A stretch of DNA of 64,000 nucleotides. It comes from Campanula takesimana (lineage: Eukaryota > Streptophyta > Magnoliopsida > Asterales > Campanulaceae). The stretch covers positions 62,001 through 126,000 of the forward strand of contig JAOWBW010001449.1 in the NCBI GenBank assembly GCA_026119855.1, given 5' to 3'. The position numbers were made by a program, and so were the translations under genes. This document shows, one piece after another, positions 1 through 9,320 of the stretch (within the stretch, counting starts at the first letter, position 1; each line of letters opens with the position of its first letter). The notes under the pieces were generated by a model, which did not search any database, was not told where the DNA came from, and saw nothing but the letters and a program-made list of their open reading frames with translations.

Positions 1-182
1 GATTTAAGGTTTAGGGTTTTAGGTTTGGGGTTTAAGGGTTAAACACAGAAGTTTTTATAACTTATAGATGAACTAGTTTCCTCCAAAACACACTCTTAAA
101 CTATTGTTTAGATCATTAGGTGAATAAATTCAAATTACATCCACACGTTACGTACTCCGTATCAAGCAAGCATGTGACATAT

Positions 183-487
183 AGTTGGAGAATAAGATGG
201 AGCGGGCCGTGTGGAGCGGACCGAGACTGAATAGAATGGACCGAGCTTGATCAAGTCAACCAAGTGAGATCAAGATCAAGTCAAATAAAGATAGAATCAA
301 GAGATTATATTTTACCTTATTTAGTGATATAGTTTACTTTATTTAGTTGATGTATTTTAGGAAGAGGAGTATTCCTCAAGAATAGGGTTTAGGCTTTAGT
401 ATAAATATAGGTTTAAGTTATTGTAAATCTTTGAGAGTGAATAAACACAAATATATTATCATACTCCTCTCCACCATATTCTCAACA
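183..487 (+). repeat. 5' LTR of the small LTR retrotransposon
   Basis: Direct repeat of 1396-1700, ending CTCAACA directly before the primer binding site. It contains TATAAATA at 400-407, the probable element promoter. Confidence 0.93.
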
Positions 488-1395
488 TGGTATCAGAGCC
501 TCCGGCATGGAGATGACCGATTATGCTTCCGCAACGAATACCCGTCATTGCCATGAATCGGCAACATGGCGGAGATGAAGAGATGACGGGAGGAGTCCAT
601 GAAAGCCTCTTCTCGGCACCGGATGTGCACGACAAAAGCGTTGAGGAGGGACCCGTTCATGACGACCAGAGGAACAGAAACCGGCAGCGACGGCGGAAGT
701 GCTGAAGCTGGCGGCGGCAATTGTTCTGGCGAAGAAAACCCTAATAAAGGGGGAGAACAACAGAATGAAATCGACCGGTGTTGGTGCTCGAATTTAATGG
801 GTGCCTAACTCCTGGGAATTTGCAGCAAATTCATGGTTGGAATTTGTCGAAGAATGAAGACCTCGCTGACCGTTGTGGTAGCGGTGGAGTCGTGGCTGGC
901 GGCAAAAGATTGGCAAAAGGACAGATCGGAGATTTGGCAAGCTGCGGGATAGGGTGAAAACCCTAAACGGCGACGAAGATGAAAAAAAAACACAGAGAGC
1001 GCTGCTAGGAGTGCAGCATATTGAAAAGATAACAAAGAAAGGAGAAAAGGAGGAGCTGCGCATCAATGTACGAGACAGTGCAAGAAAAAAAAAACGAGGA
1101 AAAGAAGAAGAAGCATGAAGATAGTACTTATCTCATGCAAAGGACATACTCCATGAGGTGGTAGTCATGTGAAGGTAGGAAGACGGTTTTTACTATAGAT
1201 TAGTGAAGAGAAAAAAAGAAAAAAAAATCTGGGCTGCTGGATGTAGCAGTTTGACTGTCGAGTTGTTAAGTCACTTGTGCTATCAACGTTGCACACAAGT
1301 GGACTGACGATTGAAAAACTGAAAAAAAAAAAAACATCTCCCCGTTTTGATTGTCGTATTGGCAAGTTGGGTAGATCCTCCAACTTGAGGGGGGG

Positions 1396-1700
1396 AGTTG
1401 GAGAATAAGATGGAGCGGGCCGTGTGGAGCGGACCGAGACTGAATAGAATGGACCGAGCTTGACCAAGTCAACCAAGTGAGATCAAGATCAAGTCAAATA
1501 AAGATAGAATCAAGAGATTATATTTTACCTTATTTAGAGATATAGTTTACTTTATTTAGTTGATGTATTTTAGGAAGAGGAGTATTCCTCAAGAATAGGG
1601 TTTAGGCTTTAGTATAAATATAGGGTTAAGTTATTGTAAATATTTGAGAGTGAATAAATACAAATATATTATCATACTCCTCTCCACCATATTCTTAACA
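1396..1700 (+). repeat. 3' LTR of the small LTR retrotransposon
   Basis: Same length as 183-487 with six substitutions and no indels. It is preceded by the purine tract and followed by the CATAT target duplication. Confidence 0.93.
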
Positions 1701-1776
1701 CATATCTAGAGCGTAAATTAAACTAACACTGACACCAAAAATAAATAAACCATTAGTTAACTCAAGTCATTTATTA

Positions 1777-2436
1777 TTTGATTTTCCATCTTATTCCTTC
1801 AATTTCCATTCAAGTCTTCATCATTTCTTGAAGAAAACTTCATCTCCTTCTTCTGGTTTTAATCCACAATAACACAATTGTTTGTACTTTCAATGTAGAA
1901 ATTATAAACAAGTGTGTTGTTGTTTTCTATTGTACATTATATATTATATAATAAAAATCTATCATAAGTGAGAGCCGTTGTATTCTCTCCTCAGTGAGAG
2001 CCGTTGTATTCTCTCCTTTGTGAGAGCCTATGTTGGTCTTGTTTGTTTGTTGTGTTTTTCTTTTCAAAATTGTCACGATTCTAGCATTTTCTCACAATGA
2101 AGTGAGTTCTGATGTTCTAACTACACAAGGATTGTTCGGAAATTTTGAGATGCTTGGTAGGCGTTTTCTCGCCAACCCGGATTCTGCATATCCCGTGCTA
2201 AGCGCAACATTCTACCCAAGGGAGGATTTCGTAAATGCCAGATTGAGGCAGTCTCCGTGTTTCGTTTGGAAAGGAATCCGTACGTCTCAAGGTTTAGATA
2301 TCAAATATAATTCTTGTAAGTTACGAAATAGAACTACTATTGTAATTCTGAGTGAGCCTCCAATCTTTGTGGTGTGCCATCTCTTTTTTTATTGTGAATG
2401 AATGAATTATCGTTTGCCTTCAAAAAAAATAAAAAA
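1777..2436 (+). mobile_element. LINE (L1-type) deletion derivative with poly(A) tail
   Basis: A 15-bp target duplication TCAAGTCATTTATTA flanks the unit (1762-1776 and 2437-2451), and the 3' end is a poly(A)-like tail (about 2422-2436). These are marks of target-primed reverse transcription. Frame +2 at about 2145-2310 translates to a segment resembling the region after the reverse transcriptase core of plant LINEs (RRFLANPDS, then FYPREDFVNARL and VWKGIRTSQGL). Three copies of a unit GTGAGAGCC, the first two followed by GTTGTATTCTCTCC, occur at about 1968-2030. Most of ORF2 and all of ORF1 are missing although both ends seem present, so this is an internally deleted copy rather than a simple 5' truncation. 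Confidence 0.8.
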
Positions 2437-2581
2437 TCAAGTCATTTATTACAACGTACTAATCTATTTTATTTTATCTTTTCGAAGAAAATCAATTTTA
2501 TTAAAGTATACTTTTCCGGATTACCCGTTGTGTTGACACTATTATCACAACAAGATTTGGAATAAATCTTTCCTTAAATTA

Positions 2582-2838
2582 TAGTATTTCATTTGTCTTA
2601 GTAACTTTGTCTCATTTGGTTTTTTATAGTCAACACAAATGAACTTTGACCAAATATTAATGTCGATTCAGTTATCGTAGTAAATGTTTAAAATTTCTAA
2701 TTAATACATCATTAAGTATTAAGTGATTTATCAATAACAATTTATTGAATTTCATTGCTATCATCAAATTCACACCAGGTATAGTCAAAGTTAACGTGAG
2801 TTGACCAAATGAGACAAATTTTCCGGTACATAGGGAGT
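2582..2838. mobile_element. Degenerate Stowaway-like MITE
   Basis: The two halves form an imperfect inverted repeat: TTTGTCTCATTTGG at the left and CCAAATGAGACAAA at the right, with internal GTCAACACAAA / AAAGTTAACGTGAGTTGAC matches. The right end reads ATAGGGAGTA, a decayed CTCCCT-type terminus. It resembles the element at 30381-30624. The left boundary is approximate. Confidence 0.55.
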
Positions 2839-3087
2839 AAAAAGTTTTGTTTTTCAAACTGTTCTTAAATATTCGCTAAATGCTTACCATTAAAAAAAAA
2901 AAAATATTTCTGTAATTTAGAGAGAATCTATTTTCCCTAAAACCTACTCTTCCACAATTATACTACAGTACTAGTATAGGCTCCCAAGTCCCAATGTTTC
3001 TTTTTAGATTATAAAGTTAATCATCATACTAGCTAGTTGGAAATCTTGTTCCGCTGCTTCATGTACGCCCTCTTTCTTTTATACTCA

Positions 3088-3330
3088 CTCCCTCCCAAAA
3101 TAATCTTCCTAATTTTTTTTCGGTTATATTCCGAAGGAAATTTAAACAATAATTTTGGATTGATTCAATTTTCCTAATGAAGATGTAAAACTTGTTGTTG
3201 ATATATTGTTGATAGTGTATTAATAACAAGTTTTAAATTTTCATTCATTAGTATAATTAAATCAACTTAAAATTATTGCTCAAAGTTCCTTCGCAATAAC
3301 GCGAAAAAAATATGTAAGATCATTTAGCTT
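3088..3330. mobile_element. Degenerate palindromic MITE
   Basis: Long imperfect palindrome centred near 3205. AATAATTTTGGATTGATTC on the left pairs with the AAATCAACTTAAAATTATT region on the right. The left end carries CTCCCTCCCAAAATA. The right terminus is not clear, so the limits are approximate. Confidence 0.45.
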
Positions 3331-4019
3331 TGAATCTTATACTCCCTCCGTCCCAAAATACTTGTAGTTTGACAATTAAATGCTTTTACAATGACAACTA
3401 CCATCATAAATAAGGGTATATTTGACAAACAATGTCAAATATATCTAGATAAAAGCAAAACTACAAATATTTTGGGACAAATTTCAACCCCTTAATTAAA
3501 GGGTGTTACTATTCACACCCGCACAATTGCTTGACAAACCCGCGTTACTAAGTTTACTCAAAACACTTATTCACTATATCATCTTTTTTTCCAATTATAT
3601 CCTTTTAAACCCATAAACATGTACCCGCTTAAATATGAATAAAACACACCCACAAAGCCCCCACACCCATCGGCACTCAGACGCAAAGACGGCGACAAGA
3701 AGGCGCAGGTGAGTTCTTCATCCTAGTCTCTCACACTCCTCCTCAATTTCTTCTCAATTATTTCTAACTCACTTCATTTTATGTGCAATTCAAGGCTCTA
3801 CATTATTGAGAGGCAAATCAACACCCTAAATCACACAAGATTTAGGGTTAAGTCTCAATTGTGAAGTGAATGTTTGATTTGACAAAGAAAGTTACTTTTT
3901 CTCTCAATAATCTAGTAGAATGTTTGTTTCTTCATGTAATTTAACAAATAATGCATCAAAATGGGTCTTTTTCAGTTAACTATGGTTCAATTTTTGGCGA
4001 AATTTTGAGAGTCCCGACT

Positions 4020-4165
4020 GATATGTTCGGCTCTGGTGTACTGAAAAGTATGAGGAAGTTCGGTTGGTATCGATCGAACATATGTGTATTGTTCGACCAA
4101 AGCCGACCGAACATTCTGAATTTGTTCGCTAGGAACCGACCGAACTTTGTATTGAGACCGCACTA
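4020..4165. repeat. Left subterminal GTTCGG/CCGAAC motif cluster of the MULE
   Basis: About six copies of TGTTCGG, GTTCGGTT, TTGTTCGAC or their complements CCGACCGAAC in 146 bp, starting about 520 bp inside the left end. A matching cluster lies near the right end. By analogy with subterminal sites of other DNA transposons these may be transposase binding sites; that is inference. Confidence 0.6.
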
Positions 4166-4973
4166 GAACTCACGCTATAACCTGGTCTCGAAACTCCAAA
4201 AATAATCTGCAAATTTGTTGTAGTCTGTACTGAAAAAACTTCATGCGATCTGATATAGTCTGATTGCTCTTCGCAAAACCTGCTGCTCTTGCACTAAATC
4301 TGCTGCAATGAACAAGACCCGTTGCACCAAATTTGTTGTACAAAAACCTTGCTGATGTAAACTTAATCTCGAACTCTGAATGGTTTTCTTTAACTTCAGA
4401 TTCTGTGTTATGATCATCCAAAACTCACTCCAAAGGAAAATAGTGTTTTTCAAATGAATAGAAAAGGCAATGGCCAATTCTCTAGTTTCAACAAATTCCA
4501 GAAATTACACTACTTGATAAACATCTTGTCTCTTCCTAGAACAAGTTAAGTTTCCTTTATTTTTATGGCTTCAAGCTGACGCCCATGCAACTGTACTACC
4601 TTAGTAGGGGCCGTCTTTCACATATTCCTTTCCATTGGTAAATTTGATTAAGTAATGTTGGACTTATTGTATGATTTAACTGAAACAATTCCACTTTCCT
4701 GAGGTATCCCTTGCAATTTCTGCCTATCATCTTCATGTCTTGGACTGCCTGTTTCAAATAAAATTTAATTAAATGCTGAACCTCCTCAAGTTAGCAATCC
4801 AACCACATGCATTGAACACTTTGTAGTTTTATTGCTAATCATACCCACATTTTCTGTATTGACTTTCAAAAGTTTCCTTGTGTGTATTTATCAACACTTT
4901 GTAGTTTTATTACTCCAACATTTTGTGATTTTGTTCATTCATCAGTGGCCGAACAGTGCAGTTTCATTCATAC

Positions 4974-5006
<33 letters not shown>

Positions 5007-5066
5007 AGTTCATGACTTTGTTATCTCACACTTATTATTTCTTTTGCCTATGTAGTGTTAACATAT

Positions 5067-5306
5067 ATGAGGAGGGGATCAAGGACAACCGCTTCCGCAA
5101 GGAGAGCGAGGGATGAAGAACGCCTTCAATCACAACACGGGGATCAAGTTCAGAATGAAGAAGGAAATGTGACTAGTCAAGATGGTGTAGAACAAGGCAA
5201 TGAAGAAGAGGAAGAAGTGGATGCTACATATCCATTTGGCATGCTTAGCTACTATCCCTTTAGGGCGACCTTTATTGTTGACTTTCACTTCAGGCTCGCT
5301 AACTAA
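5067..5306 (+). CDS. Unidentified plus-strand open reading frame inside the MULE
   Basis: An ATG at 5067 opens an 79-codon frame encoding a basic, Arg-rich start (MRRGSRTTASARRARDEE), then a strongly acidic Glu-rich stretch, then a short hydrophobic end. A T-tract followed by GCAG (about 4978-5008) and a TGTAG just upstream (5051-5055) look like splice acceptors, so this could be an internal or second exon. It runs antisense over the C-terminal end of the transposase, suggesting a deletion junction near 5200-5225. I do not recognise the protein. Options are the start of a second MULE gene, a captured host exon, or a chance frame. Confidence 0.3.
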   Translation: MRRGSRTTASARRARDEERLQSQHGDQVQNEEGNVTSQDGVEQGNEEEEEVDATYPFGMLSYYPFRATFIVDFHFRLAN

Positions 5307-7584
5307 AGTTGTTTCCGGATTACAAATCTCTGTCAATCTCCTCAAAATTAAAGTCTTCTCAATATCTGGAGCACCCTCAAATCTGATATCAAGATTATTC
5401 ACACATTCATTATATCGATTACGTGCTTCTTGCTGAAAATCACCATTAACACATGTAATCGGTAAGGCATCCAACTTCTGCCAAAAAGCATGAATATCAC
5501 TAAGTGATATTCGTGTGGACAAGGAAGTCCGCATTTTGTTCTCAAATAACACCGGCATAACAAAGCATCCACGCCATTTTCACCAATATACTTGACTTCA
5601 TTATGTATCAAACCCAGTGCATGCATAGACACCATACCAATTATCTCAGAAAATAGACTCATTTTGAATTTATGCTGCACTACATTTTTGCTTTTCTCAA
5701 ATGAGTGTGTAATTACAACATGATATGTTTCGATAAGTTTGTGAATTTGAACCCAACAAGTTTCAAACGACCCTTGGCTCGTTCCAAGCTATTTTTTCAA
5801 CCTGGCATGTTGACTCTCCGCCCTAACATAAAAATAAAATTAATATTTATTAAGCCTGTCTTTAAAAAAGAACAAATCATGAAAATGAACTGTAAACTTT
5901 ATACCTGTTTGTTGTCAAGTTGTCAAAGTGCATAACCTTATTTGTCCAATAAGTGACAAATCGTTCTTTGTATGGTACAATCCATTGTTCCATGACGTAC
6001 TTAACAGCAGTAGGATATTCTTTGAAGCCTTCAGTTAATAGATGTACACGATCACCAAAACTTGTTTCCGTATCTGAATCAACCAGCAAATTCCAATGAA
6101 TATTAAAACTATCCCAAGCCTCTTTTGTTTTCAAAATTTTTTTGCAATTTGCTGCAGTGTTTCTATTGATATGCCATCGACAAAGGAAATGATTTGATGT
6201 GGGGAATGTTGTGCGAATTGCATTCATCAAAGCAAGTTCTCTATCCGTGATAATTACAGTTGGAAGGCATGATTGATCCATAAGAGATTTCAACACTGAA
6301 CAAGCCCAAGTGTAGTTATCTTCTTTCTCAAACTCTAAGTACGCACCAGCAACTGAGAAGGTCATTTGCGTTGATGTCACGCCTACAATCTCTAGCAATG
6401 GTAACTTCTACCTATTAGTCTTGTAAGTGCAATCCATCAATATGACGTATGGAAATGCACGCAACAAGTTAATGCTACCCGGATGAGCAAAGAACAAATC
6501 CTTGATTGTGTTCGCCTTCTCACATCGTCGAAAAAGATGAAAATAACCATGTTCTTTCAATTTAAACATGAGTTGTTGGACTTCTGATCGACCAGCACGC
6601 TCATTTACTTTATTCTTCAGGCGTGCATTATAAATAGTCTTTATCACGGACTTGTTCTCAGGGTATTTCTCCTTTAGGCCATGTAGAATATCTAACGGTC
6701 GGCAATTTCTTTGTGACATATCGGAAACATACTCCTCTTCTGATTTCATTAATCTACTGGCAAACGAATGACCCACCATAGATGTTGCAATTGGATGATT
6801 GTGAACACCACACACCACTTCCAATTGCCATTCACCTTCATTGTTGACTTGTTTAACCTTCAACATAAATGGACATCCACATTTCTTTGTTGCGCCATCT
6901 CTATTTTTCTTAGATTTTTTTGCTTCTTTTTCAACCGTTTCTTCAGACAATTGGGAGATTGTCTTCGATTCACGGAAAATGCCGCTACGTTCACAAGTTA
7001 AAGTCATTCTAGGTATCGTATTACGGCACCCTTTGTCTGATCGACCAATTATAATAACAAATCCATGCTCCCTTCCTTTAGTACGCACCCATTCGCACAA
7101 TCTATCTCGAGATATAAAGTTTAAATGCATGGTGAACACGTGTGTGAAGTCTTCAAACACATCTTCAAATTCAACTATCGCATGATTGTGTGGATGAACA
7201 ACACTTTCACAGGTTTGCTCTGTGCTTGAGTACTGCAAATTGGTTTTAAAATAAAAAAAAAAACATACTTAGCTTCACATAACTTACTGTTCAACCGCAG
7301 ACAATAGAACAATATCACAATGTTCGGCCAAAGGTGAATGAACAAATTGCCATTGTTCGGCTGATGGTCACCGAACAATATCAAAATGTTCGGTCATGTG
7401 GAGCCGTTTTTATGCATGATGTTCGGCTGGCGTAGGCTGAACATTTTGCAATTGTTCGGTCGTTGTCGGCCGAACCGTAGAAACGAACTAGGGTTTTCGA
7501 TAAAAACCCACAGAGAACGAAAAAAATGAGTTTTGTGAAAGAAAAGCTTACATGTGCGTCGAAATTCTGGGATGTTCCATCCAT
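5130..7584 (-). pseudogene. MULE transposase (FAR1/MURA-like) pseudogene
   Basis: Inferred exons, 5' to 3': 7552-7584 (11 codons, ATG at 7584), 5905-7232, and about 5130-5822, with GT-AG junctions. Exon 2 holds an N-terminal FAR1-like DNA-binding region (SRDRLCEWVRTKGREHGF), then the MULE transposase domain with candidate catalytic Asp residues in LMDCTYKTN and VIITDREL and the FLCRWHINRN motif. Exon 3 has the SWIM zinc finger (CRCYLRTKCGLPCPHEYH) and a GRPKG tail. The known family role is DDE cut-and-paste transposition in the nucleus. Disabling lesions are TAG at 6408-6410, TAG at 5789-5791 (both where the family has Tyr) and a frameshift near 5510-5520 just after the SWIM motif. Intron 1 contains the right GTTCGG cluster. 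It cannot make full-length transposase without readthrough and a frame correction. Confidence 0.9.
7316..7475. repeat. Right subterminal GTTCGG/CCGAAC motif cluster of the MULE
   Basis: About seven copies of ATGTTCGGC, ATTGTTCGG or complements (CACCGAACA, GGCCGAACC) lie 390-550 bp inside the right end and within intron 1 of the transposase. They mirror the left cluster at 4020-4165. Confidence 0.6.
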
Positions 7585-8041
7585 GATTCTTAATCTTTCA
7601 ACACAGTTGAATTTTTGAATAATTATTCTAGAGATAGAGAGATTTTGATTTTTGATTTTTAACTGAGAATGTAAAAACAATGGGAATGTAAAAACAATTG
7701 GGGTAAGAACAATGGGTTAAAAATTAGGGCGAATGGATGAGTAAGTTAATGTTATGGGTGTATTTAGTAGAAGGATAGTATAGACATTTTAACTTATGGC
7801 ATTTTTGAAATACTATTACTTGCGGGTTTGTTAAGCAATTGTGCGGGTGTGAATAGTAGCACTCTTAATTAAACTACATGTATTTTGGGACGGAGGGAGT
7901 AGGACCCAGTTCAAGGCAAATAATCTGAGACGTGGATGCCGAAGGAGTGGGTTGTTGGCTTCAACGAAGAAGGAAAACTCTCGCAGCACCGGTTCCAAAT
8001 TTCCAGCTAGCTATAGAGCAGAGTGGATATTCAAATATATG

Positions 8042-8323
8042 CTCCCTCCGTCCCACCTCACTTGAGACTTATTTCCATTTTGGCCCGTCTCACTTCACTT
8101 GAGACTTCCTAAAATGGTAATCTTTTTATAATTCTATATTCAATATACCCCACCCACTCGTTCTCTCTCCTCATTTTCCACCGCACGATTCATTCAATCA
8201 AGCTACTATTAACCCCACTCATTCTCTCTCTTCATTTTCTACCACATATTTTCTTTATTTTATTCTTTTTCCTTAGTTATTGTGCCCACCTCTTAGGTGT
8301 CAAGTGAGGTGGGACGGATGGAG
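8042..8323. mobile_element. Stowaway-like MITE
   Basis: Inverted termini CTCCCTCCGTCCCACCTCAC at the left and GTGAGGTGGGACGGATGGAG at the right, 282 bp, AT-rich core, no coding capacity. TA follows the right end; on the left the TA is separated by a T and G, so that side of the duplication looks mutated. Confidence 0.85.
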
Positions 8324-8644
8324 TATACAATACAGTAACCCTTCACTAGAAAACTAAAGTAAACCAGATGGATCCAAAAATGGGAATTCCTTGGTTTAAG
8401 AAAAAGTCGTTTGAACTTGAAGGCTTCTGTTCCTTAGTCAAAATCCCATATGGAATCCCCGTTGTGGCTTTTTTCTTGATTCTTGTTTTCTTAGGTCTTC
8501 CTCCACCACCATTATTTCCACTAGGAAGCTCAACTGCCATGAGCTTGCAGTTGCAGCTCAATCCCAACCCAATTCTGAAATTACCCCCCTCTCAAACTCA
8601 CATTCCTTTTTCTGTTGGTGATTTTAGTGTCATCAACGATTTTA

Positions 8645-9320
8645 TGTAATTGTGATTTACTAGAGACCAATGCGATTTCATATTCGGCTCGGATACGAGT
8701 AAGGGAAAGTGTGGAGTACACACTCGTTTGAGCTAATATGTTTTCGACCACGATAAAGAAGCAGGGGTCAAGGGGGCTGCGCCCCCTTGCGGGGTCAAGG
8801 GGCAGCGCCCAGTATATTTGGTGTTCCAAATAATCTCCCGCCAGTTTTCCCACCAAAACCCGAAAATAAAGAGACAGGCCAAACAGGAGTTGCTCGGCCG
8901 AGCACTTCCTTAACTCGGCCGAGCATGATTTTTACAGAAAACAGAAGCCTCGAAAAAAAAGGTCTGCTCGGCCGAGCACATTTCCTTGACTCGGCCGAGC
9001 AGACACTGAATCAGTGAAAAGGTGCCTTTTCTGTTGACAGTCATGACTGTTGTGAATGTAACCATTGTCTCTCTTCTGCTCCAGACGAAAATCTGTTTAT
9101 AAACAGATTATTTGGACTCAAACAAAATAAAAAAAACACACACAAATTATCCAAGTTTTGATCTGATCTCTTTGCCTAGAATCAGATTGCTTGATTGTCT
9201 TATCCCATACAAAGATTTCGTGTAACCTAGGCATAAAGGGTCGAAATACTTTGTTCGGAAAGTGAACATACACAATTCAATCATTATCCAAGATTATCAA
9301 CAAACCCTATTTCCCCAACA
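8645..9320. mobile_element. Probable solo LTR (TG...CA) inserted in the GT47 gene
   Basis: A 676-bp segment interrupts the GT47 reading frame, begins TGTAATTG and ends CCCCAACA. No clean 5-bp target duplication is visible (TTTTA versus TTTCC), so boundaries and class are provisional. It contains four near-palindromes CTCGGCCGAGC (8894-9000) and a GC-rich stem GGGGGCTGCGCCCCC (about 8773-8787), and lacks coding sequence. Confidence 0.6.
8891..9003. repeat. Four copies of the CTCGGCCGAGC palindrome
   Basis: Two pairs, each pair separated by 13-14 bp with the similar spacer CTTCCTTAA / ATTTCCTTGA. Each copy is self-complementary and GC-rich in otherwise AT-rich DNA. Confidence 0.85.

Larger units (their letters stand above)
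183..1700 (+). mobile_element. Small non-autonomous LTR retrotransposon (TRIM/LARD-like, Copia-type ends)
   Basis: Two 305-bp direct repeats (183-487 and 1396-1700) flank a 908-bp internal region. A 5-bp target duplication CATAT lies at 178-182 and 1701-1705. The primer site TGGTATCAGAGC (488-499) abuts the left LTR and matches the 3' end of initiator tRNA-Met. A purine tract (about 1387-1395) precedes the right LTR. I see no gag, protease, integrase or reverse transcriptase, only short open stretches of no recognisable family, so it must have used proteins from another element. By my count the LTRs differ at 6 positions (about 2%). Both LTRs begin AG rather than the usual TG, although they end CA. 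A TATA-like TATAAATA occurs in each LTR (400-407 in the left one). Confidence 0.93.
3501..7864 (-). mobile_element. Mutator-like element (MULE), 4.4 kb
   Basis: Terminal inverted repeats of about 43 bp bound the element. They are GGGTGTTACTATTCACACCC... at 3501 and its complement ending GGGTGTGAATAGTAGCACTC at 7864, with few mismatches. A perfect 9-bp target duplication TTAATTAAA (3492-3500 and 7865-7873) is diagnostic for Mutator elements. It carries a damaged transposase gene on the minus strand (5130-7584), an unrelated-looking plus-strand open stretch (5067-5306), and clusters of GTTCGG motifs near each end (4020-4165 and 7316-7475). The well-preserved termini contrast with the broken transposase. 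Confidence 0.95.
3342..7899. mobile_element. Stowaway-like MITE split by a MULE insertion
   Basis: The left half (3342-3500) begins CTCCCTCCGTCCCAAAATA. The right half (7874-7899) ends TATTTTGGGACGGAGGGAG. These are inverted copies, flanked by TA at 3340-3341 and 7900-7901. The MULE at 3501-7864 lies between the halves with its own target duplication, so the MITE is the older insertion. Without the MULE the MITE would be roughly 185 bp. Confidence 0.85.

Noticed and set aside
1..50. Telomere-like TTTAGGG-like text at the window start
   Set aside because: Only degenerate GGTTTAGGGTTTTAGG-type units over about 45 bp, with no perfect tandem array.
493..808. Overlapping open frames inside the small LTR retrotransposon
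   Set aside because: Both strands are open over the same bases and none resembles gag, protease or any family known to me.
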